A stretch of 9,155 nucleotides of DNA. Source: Nitrospirota bacterium (lineage in GTDB: Bacteria; Nitrospinota; Nitrospinia; Nitrospinales; Nitrospinaceae). Location of the stretch: assembly GCA_003229345.1 (NCBI GenBank), contig QIDN01000008.1, positions 1-9,155 on the forward strand, written 5' to 3'. Position 1 is the stretch's first letter. Each line of letters starts with the position of its first letter. Made by a program: the position numbers and the translations under genes. A model generated the notes under the pieces. The model saw nothing but the letters and a program-made list of their open reading frames with translations, had not been told where the DNA came from and did no database searches. Below, piece by piece: positions 1-5,721 of the stretch.

Positions 1-111
1 GCTCTTGATGTCAGCAAATACGGCTTGAACCTCGACGCCCTCTGTGATTTTTTTCCCGCGGCGAATCGCCAATTTCGGACGTTGTGGCGTTTTTACAGGG
101 GCCTCTGGCAT
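1..111 (-). CDS. 5' part of an unidentified gene (runs off the left edge)
   Basis: The minus strand opens with ATG at 111-109 and stays open for 37 codons to the window edge. The N-terminus starts MPEAPVKTPQRPKLAIRRGK and is Pro/Lys/Arg-rich, then becomes a more ordinary mixed stretch (EGVEVQAVFADIKS). A GGAG lies about 11 nt upstream of the ATG, rather far but usable. No signal peptide or membrane segment is visible and I do not recognise the family. The plus strand of the same bases is also open, to a TAG at 148-150, and could instead be the tail of a plus-strand gene. I prefer the minus reading because it has both a start codon and a ribosome-binding site. Confidence 0.4.
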   Translation of the reverse strand, partial: MPEAPVKTPQRPKLAIRRGKKITEGVEVQAVFADIKS

Positions 112-198
112 GATTGTGTTCACTCCAAGCTATTGTTAAAAAAGGAATAGTATTGATTTAGGATAACAAGTTTTTTGAATTTTTCCATTATTCTTTAG

Positions 199-468
199 TC
201 AAATCAGCTTAATTTTTTCGATCCAAAAGCCCTTTTGTTTGTTAAGTTTAAGCAGGCCGCAGGCAAATCCAGGGGCCTTTTGTTGGGGGAAGAACAGGCG
301 TTGACCAAAAAACACCCCTATAATCAAGCTGGAAAGCGTATTAATTAGTATCGCAGAGGCATATGGATTCGTCCACCAGAACCTTTCTATGATGCCTCTA
401 AATAGGGGTATAAAAGGATATCGGAAGAAATAGAATGCCGCTTCAAGTACTTTTTCGGATTTAGGAGT
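199..468 (-). pseudogene. Start-less 89-codon open frame, possible remnant of a membrane-protein gene
   Basis: On the minus strand a frame runs from just after a TAA (471-469) to a TGA (201-199), 89 codons without a stop in AT-rich DNA. It contains no ATG, GTG or TTG before about codon 47. The translation looks protein-like: an aromatic/hydrophobic segment (EAAFYFFRYPFIPLF), then NPYASAILINTLSSLIIGVF resembling a membrane helix, then a Lys-rich tail ending in FWIEKIKLI. I read it as the 3' remnant of a gene that lost its 5' part, because the minus strand upstream has early stops in all frames and then enters the pentapeptide gene. The plus strand in the same phase also gives a 49-codon open stretch ending at TAG 346-348, so the coding strand is not certain. 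I do not recognise a family. Confidence 0.28.
314..409 (+). repeat. Nested inverted repeats, potential branched RNA or DNA dyad
   Basis: ACCCCTAT (314-321) pairs with ATAGGGGT (402-409), and inside it AGAGGCAT (355-362) pairs with ATGCCTCT (392-399). Only two bases separate the right arms. The inner stem extends by two pairs across a bulged G391, and its loop starts with TGGA-TTCG-TCCA (364-375), a small hairpin with a UUCG tetraloop. A weak hairpin (about 336-354, GCG/CGC closed) could fill the remaining space, giving a three-way junction. No T-run follows, so it is not a simple terminator. It lies 61 nt upstream of the small plus-strand ORF at 471. A TATAAT at 319-324 overlaps the left arm, but the nearest TTGACC (301-306) is only 12 bp away, too close for a normal promoter. 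The repeats also fall inside the start-less minus frame. Confidence 0.45.
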
Positions 469-470
469 TT

Positions 471-608
471 ATGTCCATCATTTTCATATTACTGGGTCTT
501 CTAGCCCTTCTGTGGTTTTTCGGCGCGGGTTTTCTGACCCAGAAAAAAATATCCCTATTTATTCTGTTGTGCATCGACATTCATATTCGGTTTCAGACAA
601 CCAGGTAA
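471..608 (+). CDS. Possible 45-residue small membrane protein
   Basis: ATG at 471 is preceded by AGGAG with a short 3-nt gap, and the frame ends at TAA 606-608. The product begins MSIIFILLGLLALLWFFGAG, one strongly hydrophobic helix, followed by TQKK and a second, weaker hydrophobic stretch (ISLFILLCIDIHI) with a basic end. It would sit in the inner membrane. Its last 50 nt overlap the 3' end of the convergent pentapeptide gene. The upstream 314-409 region is rich in inverted repeats. It could be a genuine small membrane peptide, the 5' remnant of a larger gene, or a chance frame. There is no family assignment. Confidence 0.38.
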   Translation: MSIIFILLGLLALLWFFGAGFLTQKKISLFILLCIDIHIRFQTTR

Positions 609-1287
609 TTTGGATGGAGTTCGGAAAAGTTACGCTGTCTTTTTCAAATAGGGCGGCTTCAATCTGCAAACAGGTGAGATGGATGACATCAGAAAAATCC
701 GCCCCTGTGATTTTGCACTCACTTAAATCGGCGTTTAAAAGATCCGCCTGCTTCAATTTGGCTCGCGACAGGTTCGCTCCGGTAAGATCGGCCCCATACA
801 GTTTGGCGCCGGTGAGGTCGGCCTCTTCCAGATTTGAGTAACGTAAATCGGCTCCGGTTAAATCGGCGCCCGACAAATCAGCTTGACGCAGGTCCCCGGC
901 TTTGATGTCAACCTCGATCAAGCGCGCACCCACGAACGTGGCCTCGCTCATGTAGACACCTGTCATATTGGAATGACTGAGGTCGGCTCGAGTGAAGTCA
1001 GCTCCTCGCAAATCTGTTCCCTCCAAATCGACCGATGTAAAATCAGCTTCCTGAAACAGAGCATTGCTGAGGTTGGCTCCCTCCAGATTGGCTTCCCGAA
1101 AACAGGATTTGGCGGCCTGGGCCTCTCGCAGGCGGGCACGATAAAATACGGCGCGGGAACAATCGGCTTCGTTCAGAACGGCTTCGGTGAGATCGGCTTC
1201 ACTGAAATCAAACTCAACCAGATTCTGCCCATTGAAATCTTTCCCAATGAGATCTTTACCACTCAAATCTTTCGTCGATGAATCCAT
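559..1287 (-). CDS. Pentapeptide-repeat protein
   Basis: The 242-residue protein consists almost wholly of A(D/N)LXX-type pentapeptides. I count about 39 consecutive units from residue 7 to about 201 (DLSGK, DLIGK, DFNGQ ... DLTGA, NLSRA, KLKQA, DLLNA). This predicts a right-handed quadrilateral beta-helix of about ten coils with Leu/Phe at the central position. After the helix comes a segment like the cap seen in many family members (LTCLQIEAALF, then DSVTFP), followed by a short Cys-containing tail. There is no signal peptide, so it is probably cytoplasmic. Molecular roles in this family are mostly unknown; a few members (Qnr, MfpA) mimic DNA and bind gyrase, but nothing here points to that. 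The start is fixed by an in-frame TGA just upstream; the ribosome site is weak (AAGG about 15 nt away). The gene follows the zinc-ribbon gene by 44 nt, a likely operon. Confidence 0.92.
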   Translation of the reverse strand: MDSSTKDLSGKDLIGKDFNGQNLVEFDFSEADLTEAVLNEADCSRAVFYRARLREAQAAKSCFREANLEGANLSNALFQEADFTSVDLEGTDLRGADFTRADLSHSNMTGVYMSEATFVGARLIEVDIKAGDLRQADLSGADLTGADLRYSNLEEADLTGAKLYGADLTGANLSRAKLKQADLLNADLSECKITGADFSDVIHLTCLQIEAALFEKDSVTFPNSIQITWLSETEYECRCTTE

Positions 1288-1331
1288 ACGTCAGGCCCGT
1301 ATCCTTGGAAAAGCGACTGTATCGCGCCCGA

Positions 1332-1823
1332 TTATTTTCCCTGATTCGGAGATTTAAAATCGATCAGTCCCTGCTGGCCTTTGGGTTTCAGTCCCCGGCG
1401 GCTGGAAGTTTTCAAAATCTTATTCAAATCCCTCTTGACGGGTTTGGGTTTTGGCGGCTGGATCTGCTTTCCGGGAACTCGTGTTTGGGGAGAACCCGGA
1501 TTGGGACTTCCGGAACCCGTTCTCAAAGGTCCGGAAAAGGTTCTCATCAATCGCATCATCCCCACAGCCCGGGGAGAAGACGTCAACTCAATCGATGGGT
1601 TCTGGCAATTTGGGCAGATCTGCTGTTTACGTACCCGCCGCCAAATGGAATAGATGACTCCTGGAAGAATATAAAGAAGCCACATGAAAATCTCAATCAC
1701 CAACAATCCGCGTTTGGCGTCAATAGGATCACGCTGGCAACCGCATTCCATACAAACATATTTTTTAGTGAAGTCGATACCAGCCACTTTGAGTGCTTTC
1801 TTCACTTTGGGCATTTTCTTCAT
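1332..1823 (-). CDS. Zinc-ribbon membrane protein with a basic Pro-rich tail
   Basis: The 163-residue protein has a split metal-binding ribbon: C24-x2-C27-G-C29 and C70-PN-C73, separated by a hydrophobic segment at about residues 39-60 (LLVIEIFMWLLYILPGVIYS, then IWRR). A small bacterial family I know by pattern has the same plan: CxxCG, then a membrane stretch with an IPGxIYSxWR motif, then CPxCG followed by a short (L)xSP segment; here the ribbon is followed by IELTSSP. No biochemical role is established for it to my knowledge. What differs is the C-terminal extension from about residue 95 to 163, rich in Pro, Gly, Lys and Arg, probably disordered and strongly basic. The start is well supported by AAGGAG four bases before ATG. 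It lies upstream of the pentapeptide gene and is divergent from the glycosyltransferase gene. Confidence 0.83.
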   Translation of the reverse strand: MKKMPKVKKALKVAGIDFTKKYVCMECGCQRDPIDAKRGLLVIEIFMWLLYILPGVIYSIWRRVRKQQICPNCQNPSIELTSSPRAVGMMRLMRTFSGPLRTGSGSPNPGSPQTRVPGKQIQPPKPKPVKRDLNKILKTSSRRGLKPKGQQGLIDFKSPNQGK

Positions 1824-1888
1824 AGCGCTCCTTAAATAAACCTTATCTATTTTAGCTTAAGGGAACCCTAATAGAAAACCATTCATTT

Positions 1889-2032
1889 ATGACCCGAAAT
1901 CAGAAACATCCTTCTAAAAAGGCCGAATTTAAGGAAAATCTTCCACCCGGATCGGGTAGAATAGTTGAAAATCACCGGGATATTGATCCTTCAATTCCCG
2001 GTTCGGCAACACACTCTATGGGTGGCCCATGA
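1889..2032 (+). CDS. Possible 47-residue leader ORF coupled to the glycosyltransferase
   Basis: An ATG at 1889 opens a 47-codon frame whose TGA (2030-2032) overlaps the glycosyltransferase start as ATGA, the arrangement typical of translational coupling. The peptide is hydrophilic (MTRNQKHPSKKAEFKENLPP at its start), with no membrane segment or recognisable domain. No Shine-Dalgarno is visible upstream of 1889, and the 1974-2002 hairpin lies inside the frame; both argue against it. The glycosyltransferase itself has only a weak GGTGG near its start, so coupling from an upstream frame would be useful. It may equally be untranslated leader. Confidence 0.25.
   Translation: MTRNQKHPSKKAEFKENLPPGSGRIVENHRDIDPSIPGSATHSMGGP
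1945..1962 (+). promoter_or_regulatory. Dyad next to a possible -10 element for the glycosyltransferase operon
   Basis: ACCCG-GAT-CGGGT (1945-1957) is a perfect 5-bp dyad that runs directly into TAGAAT (1957-1962), a fair -10 hexamer. No good -35 sits 16-18 bp upstream (GAAAAT at the expected place), so an activator would be needed or this is chance. If it works, transcription would start near 1969, placing the 1974-2002 hairpin at the extreme 5' end of the mRNA. Confidence 0.2.
1974..2002 (+). promoter_or_regulatory. Strong 12-bp hairpin in the leader of the glycosyltransferase operon
   Basis: ACCGGGA (1974-1980) pairs with TCCCGGT (1996-2002), and ATTGA (1982-1986) pairs with TCAAT (1991-1995) around the loop TCCT. 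The result is 12 perfect pairs with a single bulged T1981. It ends 26 nt before the glycosyltransferase ATG. On the plus strand no U-run follows, so it is not a plus-strand intrinsic terminator. On the minus strand the stem is followed by GATTTTC, a poor terminator tail at best. It could stabilise the mRNA 5' end, control access to the start, or be a protein-binding dyad at the DNA level. Confidence 0.5.
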
Positions 2033-3306
2033 ACATTCTTATGGTGACCAACACGTTTACTCCGCATGTCGGGGGTGTCGCCAAATCCGTTGCGGCCTTC
2101 ACCAAAAGCTACCGGCGATTGGGCCACCGCGTACTGGTGATCGCTCCGGAGTTTGAAAACATGCCAGAAAACGAAACGGACGTCATCCGCGTTCCCGCCA
2201 TCCAGAATTTTAACGGGAGCGATTTTTCCGTGCGCCTGCCTATACCGGGATTTGTCTTCGCTTCGCTGGACGAGTTTCGCCCTGATATTGTCCATTCCCA
2301 TCATCCGTTTTTGCTAGGCGATACCGCCCTGCTGATTGCGGCGTCATTTGATGTCCCCCTGGTGTTCACTCATCACACCATGCATGAACAGTACACCCAT
2401 TATGTGCCGCTGGATTCCCCCCAGCTCAAACGGTTCGTGGTCCAGTTGGCGACCGGATATGCCAACCTCAGCGATCGGGTGATCGCCCCCAGTCAAAGTA
2501 TCGCCGAAATTCTCCAGGGACGCGGAGTGGGAACGTCCATCGAAGTAATCCCCACGGGAGTGGATGCTCAACGAATGGCCCAAGGAAACGGCTCCGCCAT
2601 ACGAGAGCGCATGAAAATCCCGCTGGGTGTGCAGGTGATCGGGCACACGGGAAGGCTGGCACCGGAAAAGAATTTACAATTCCTGGCTGAAGCGGTGACC
2701 GAGTTCATTGATTGCCATCCGAAAACCCATTTCCTTGTAGTCGGGGAAGGACCTTCCAGAAACGAAATTGAATCCGTTTTTAAAAAATCCGCCATGGATT
2801 CCAATCTTCATTTTACCGGAAGCTTAAAAGGACAAGATCTGGTGGACAGTTACCACGCCATGGACATTTTCGCATTTGCTTCGAAAAGCGAAACTCAGGG
2901 CATGGTTCTGGTCGAGGCGATGGCCGCCGGGGTTCCTGTCGTCGCTCTTGATGCACCGGGAGCAAGGGATGTCATCACTCATCAAAAAAACGGCTGGTTG
3001 ATTGATAGCGACGACCCCGCCGCATTTGTCTCCGCTCTCAAGCAGGCATCGTTTCTTTCCAAAGAAGAGCAAGAGAAACTCCAACAGGCTCTGCAGCAGA
3101 CCGCGGAAGAATTTTCGATGAACCATTCCGTCGAACGGTCTCTCGCTCTTTACACCACCCTCAGTTCCGGGCAACCCTGCTCTAAAGAGACGGAAGACAG
3201 CCTGTGGGATTCGGCTATGAGAGTGATCGAAGAGGAATGGAAAATCTGGGAGAACATCGCCAGCTCTGCGGAAGCGGCATTCACCGATGACACCCGTGAC
3301 GTTTAA
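2029..3306 (+). CDS. GT4-family glycosyltransferase, diacylglycerol glucosyltransferase-like
   Basis: The 425-residue retaining GT-B glycosyltransferase starts MNILMVTNTFTPHVGGVAKS, with the glycine-rich loop that binds donor and acceptor. Other family marks are SHHPFLLGDTAL (90-101), FTHHTMHEQYTHYVP (113-127), GHTGRLAPEKNL (205-216) with the donor-phosphate-binding Arg and Lys, FLVVGEGP (235-242), and the E288-x7-E296 nucleotide-sugar motif in SETQGMVLVEAMAAG. The HHPFLLG and HHTxxExYxHYxP pair is what I associate with 1,2-diacylglycerol 3-glucosyltransferases and related lipid GTs, so a membrane-lipid acceptor is the best guess; other GT4 acceptors are possible. Residues from about 380 form an acidic C-terminal extension. 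It is probably peripheral at the inner membrane. In-frame TGA upstream (1984-1986) and no other start codon fix the ATG. The next gene begins directly after its stop codon. Confidence 0.9.
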   Translation: MNILMVTNTFTPHVGGVAKSVAAFTKSYRRLGHRVLVIAPEFENMPENETDVIRVPAIQNFNGSDFSVRLPIPGFVFASLDEFRPDIVHSHHPFLLGDTALLIAASFDVPLVFTHHTMHEQYTHYVPLDSPQLKRFVVQLATGYANLSDRVIAPSQSIAEILQGRGVGTSIEVIPTGVDAQRMAQGNGSAIRERMKIPLGVQVIGHTGRLAPEKNLQFLAEAVTEFIDCHPKTHFLVVGEGPSRNEIESVFKKSAMDSNLHFTGSLKGQDLVDSYHAMDIFAFASKSETQGMVLVEAMAAGVPVVALDAPGARDVITHQKNGWLIDSDDPAAFVSALKQASFLSKEEQEKLQQALQQTAEEFSMNHSVERSLALYTTLSSGQPCSKETEDSLWDSAMRVIEEEWKIWENIASSAEAAFTDDTRDV

Positions 3307-5721
3307 ATGATCGGATATGCGGAGCGCCTATTTTCGAATATTCGCCGCTGGCTGAGCCGCAGTGAGTGGGGCATCCGTTTAGCGGGTCTTTCCAAATCGC
3401 GAGGCACTGAGTCGGATCCGGGATTGGTCATTATACAAATTGACGGTCTGTCCCAAACGCAATTGGAAACCGCCTTGCAAAAGGGCAAAATGCCCTTTCT
3501 GAATCGCTTGATCCAACAAGAAGGGTACCGGCTCCATACCCATTTCCCCGGAGTGCCCACCAGTACCCCTGCCATTCAGGGCGAACTGTTTTACGGAGTC
3601 AAACGGGTCGTCCCCGCTTTCAGTTTCCTGGACCGTCAAAACAAAAAAATCATGCGCATGTTTGAATCCGACGCTTGCGCCCATGTTGAGAAAATCCTCG
3701 CGCAAAACGATCCCGGACTTTTGAAGGACGGCAGTTCCTACTCGAATATTTTTACCGGTGGCGCGGCAGAATCTCATTTCTGCCCCGGCACGATTGGCTG
3801 GAGCGGCCTCCTGAAACTCAGTAATCCGTTATTCCTTTTGCATTTGATCGTGTTCCACGGGTGGAGCCTGATACGCATGGCAGGGCTACTGGTGCTGGAA
3901 GTAATACTGGCAGTTGTCGACAGTATCCGGGGCGTGATCGAAAAACAGGACTTGTGGAAAGAGGTCAGGTTTATTCCGGCGCGGGTGGCGATCTGTATTC
4001 TTCTGCGCGAACTCATTGTCATCGGAATCAAAATGGATGTGACCCGCGGCCTGCCCATCATCCACGCCAACTTCGTGGGATATGACGAACAGGCCCACCG
4101 GCGCGGCCCCACTTCCCAATTCGCGCATTGGACGCTGAAGGGCATCGACGACGCGATCAAGCGCATCACGCAGGCCGCGCAACGATCGCCGCGACGGGAA
4201 TACGATGTCTGGATTTATTCCGACCACGGCCAGGAAGACTGTGTCCCCTACCCCAAGGAAAATGGAAGAACTCTGGAAGATGCCGTGTTGAGTGTCTTTC
4301 GGCAATTCGGCGAGTTTACCGGTTCTCTGCAAAATTCAGCGAAAGGGATTCAACTGCACCGTTCCAAATGGTTGGGCGGTTCGTTTCTGGAACGGCTCTC
4401 TGGAAACCTGGTGGAATTCAAAGACCCGGTCGAACCTTCGGAAATATCCGTCACGGCCATGGGACCCCTGGGACATATCTACAGCCCGCAGGAAGTCACG
4501 CTGGCCAACCGGGATGCTCTGGCGCGCAAACTGGCGCAGGAAGCCAACATTCCCATGGTGATGGTGCCCACGGATAGCGATCAGATCAAAATCTGGACGC
4601 CGGGCGGCGAATATCACATTCCCGGCGACGAGGAAACGTTGCTCGGTTCCCATCATCCATTTTTAAAGGAAGCCGCTGAAGAGTGGGTGCAGATGTGCCA
4701 TCATCCCGACTCCGGCGATTTTGTGATTTCCGGTTGGCGGCTGGATGGCACTCCCATGACGTTCCCGATCGAAAACGGAACGCACGGCGGAATGGGATCT
4801 GAAGAGACACGCGGATTCGCCCTGCTTCCGATCGCAGCGCCGGTTCCAAATAGTGAGAAGAGTTTCATCCGACCGATCGATTTGCGGGAAGGCGCTCTGG
4901 CTGCGCTAAAAAAGAAACCATTGAGGCGGATTCAACGCCCGCTGAAACCCACTCCCACAGGTTTCCCCCTGAGGGTGATGACTTACAACGTGCACAGTTG
5001 CGTGGGAATGGATGGGAAAATTTCAACGCGGCGTATCGCTAAAATCATTGCGCAATATGATCCCGATATCGTGGCCCTGCAGGAATTGGATGCAGGAAGA
5101 AGCCGGACACAGGAAGTGGATCAGGCGCATGAAATCGCCCGCGAGTTGGAGATGGAATTTCATTTTCATCCGACCCTGCAAATTGAAGAAGAGTTATACG
5201 GGGACGCTTTGTTGAGCCGTTATCCGATGCGGCTGGTCCGGTCGGGTGAACTTACCGGCCCTCCTCAACGTCCCCGCCTGGAAACGCGGGGGGCCTTGTG
5301 GGTGGAAATCGACGTGGACGGCCACAAAGTTCAAATCCTCAACACCCATCTGGGAGTGCGCCCCGTCGAACAACGTTATCAGATCGAGACACTGATGGGT
5401 TCGCAATGGTTGTCGCATCCCGAGTGCCGGGGCCCGGTCATTCTGTGCGGAGATTTCAACGCCAATCCCAGTCACAAAACCTGCCGCCGCATCACGCAGA
5501 CGTTAAACGACGCGCAGGACAAACTCGACAACCATGTTCCGCAACGGACCTGGTTCGGAAGATTCCCGGTGGGCCGTATCGACCATATATTTGTCGCAAA
5601 AGAAATCCAGGTGCAATCCTGCCTCGTCCCCCGCACCGCCCTCACCCGCATCGGCTCGGATCATCTGCCGCTTATTGTAGATGTGGTTATTCCCTCGGAC
5701 ACCTCCTCAATTTCTCCCTGA
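3307..5721 (+). CDS. Fusion of an alkaline-phosphatase-superfamily phosphodiesterase and a YbhP-like EEP hydrolase
   Basis: The 804-residue protein has two hydrolase domains. Residues about 38-515 are an alkaline-phosphatase/NPP-type domain: D46 in IIQIDGLS, the likely nucleophile Thr in PTSTP (84-88), D260 and H264 in GYDEQAH, D306-H307 in YSDHGQE, and H493 in THGG. This resembles the phosphodiesterase family fused to holin-like membrane parts in Actinobacteria. Hydrophobic stretches at about 174-206 and 222-241 lie inside the domain and suggest membrane attachment. Residues about 555-797 are an endonuclease/exonuclease/phosphatase domain with N561 (MTYNVH), E593 (LQELD), H681 (NTHLG), D716 and N718 (CGDFNAN), D759-H760 (RIDH) and D785-H786 (GSDH). 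All catalytic positions are present in both halves. The EEP part looks like E. coli YbhP, whose gene adjoins cardiolipin synthase clsB. The ATG follows the upstream TAA with no spacer and no clear ribosome site, so translation is probably coupled. Substrates are unknown; a phospholipid or lipid-linked phosphodiester is my inference. Confidence 0.92.
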   Translation: MIGYAERLFSNIRRWLSRSEWGIRLAGLSKSRGTESDPGLVIIQIDGLSQTQLETALQKGKMPFLNRLIQQEGYRLHTHFPGVPTSTPAIQGELFYGVKRVVPAFSFLDRQNKKIMRMFESDACAHVEKILAQNDPGLLKDGSSYSNIFTGGAAESHFCPGTIGWSGLLKLSNPLFLLHLIVFHGWSLIRMAGLLVLEVILAVVDSIRGVIEKQDLWKEVRFIPARVAICILLRELIVIGIKMDVTRGLPIIHANFVGYDEQAHRRGPTSQFAHWTLKGIDDAIKRITQAAQRSPRREYDVWIYSDHGQEDCVPYPKENGRTLEDAVLSVFRQFGEFTGSLQNSAKGIQLHRSKWLGGSFLERLSGNLVEFKDPVEPSEISVTAMGPLGHIYSPQEVTLANRDALARKLAQEANIPMVMVPTDSDQIKIWTPGGEYHIPGDEETLLGSHHPFLKEAAEEWVQMCHHPDSGDFVISGWRLDGTPMTFPIENGTHGGMGSEETRGFALLPIAAPVPNSEKSFIRPIDLREGALAALKKKPLRRIQRPLKPTPTGFPLRVMTYNVHSCVGMDGKISTRRIAKIIAQYDPDIVALQELDAGRSRTQEVDQAHEIARELEMEFHFHPTLQIEEELYGDALLSRYPMRLVRSGELTGPPQRPRLETRGALWVEIDVDGHKVQILNTHLGVRPVEQRYQIETLMGSQWLSHPECRGPVILCGDFNANPSHKTCRRITQTLNDAQDKLDNHVPQRTWFGRFPVGRIDHIFVAKEIQVQSCLVPRTALTRIGSDHLPLIVDVVIPSDTSSISP

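Noticed and set aside
1..150. Plus-strand open frame from the left edge to TAG at 148-150
   Set aside because: Possible gene tail, but the minus strand has a start codon and ribosome site; not recognisable and too short to decide.
254..287. AGGCC/GGCCT hairpin followed by TTTTGTT as a terminator
   Set aside because: Only a 5-bp stem with a long loop, and no clear gene ends just upstream on the plus strand.
301..324. TTGACC and TATAAT as a sigma-70 promoter
   Set aside because: The spacer is only 12 bp, far below the 16-18 bp needed.
883..1281. 132-codon plus-strand ORF opposite the pentapeptide gene
   Set aside because: Its regular periodic composition is the mirror image of the repeated pentapeptide codons; the opposite strand is plainly the gene.
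1278..1835. 185-codon plus-strand ORF opposite the zinc-ribbon gene
   Set aside because: Low-complexity translation with no domain; the minus strand has paired Cys motifs, a membrane segment and a good ribosome-binding site.
1860..1869. AGGG-AA-CCCT dyad between divergent genes as an operator
   Set aside because: Only four-base arms; no matching second copy and no clear promoter around it.
1824..2028. Pho box upstream of the glycosyltransferase operon
   Set aside because: A TTATGAC resembles part of one half-site, but there is no second repeat at 11-bp spacing.
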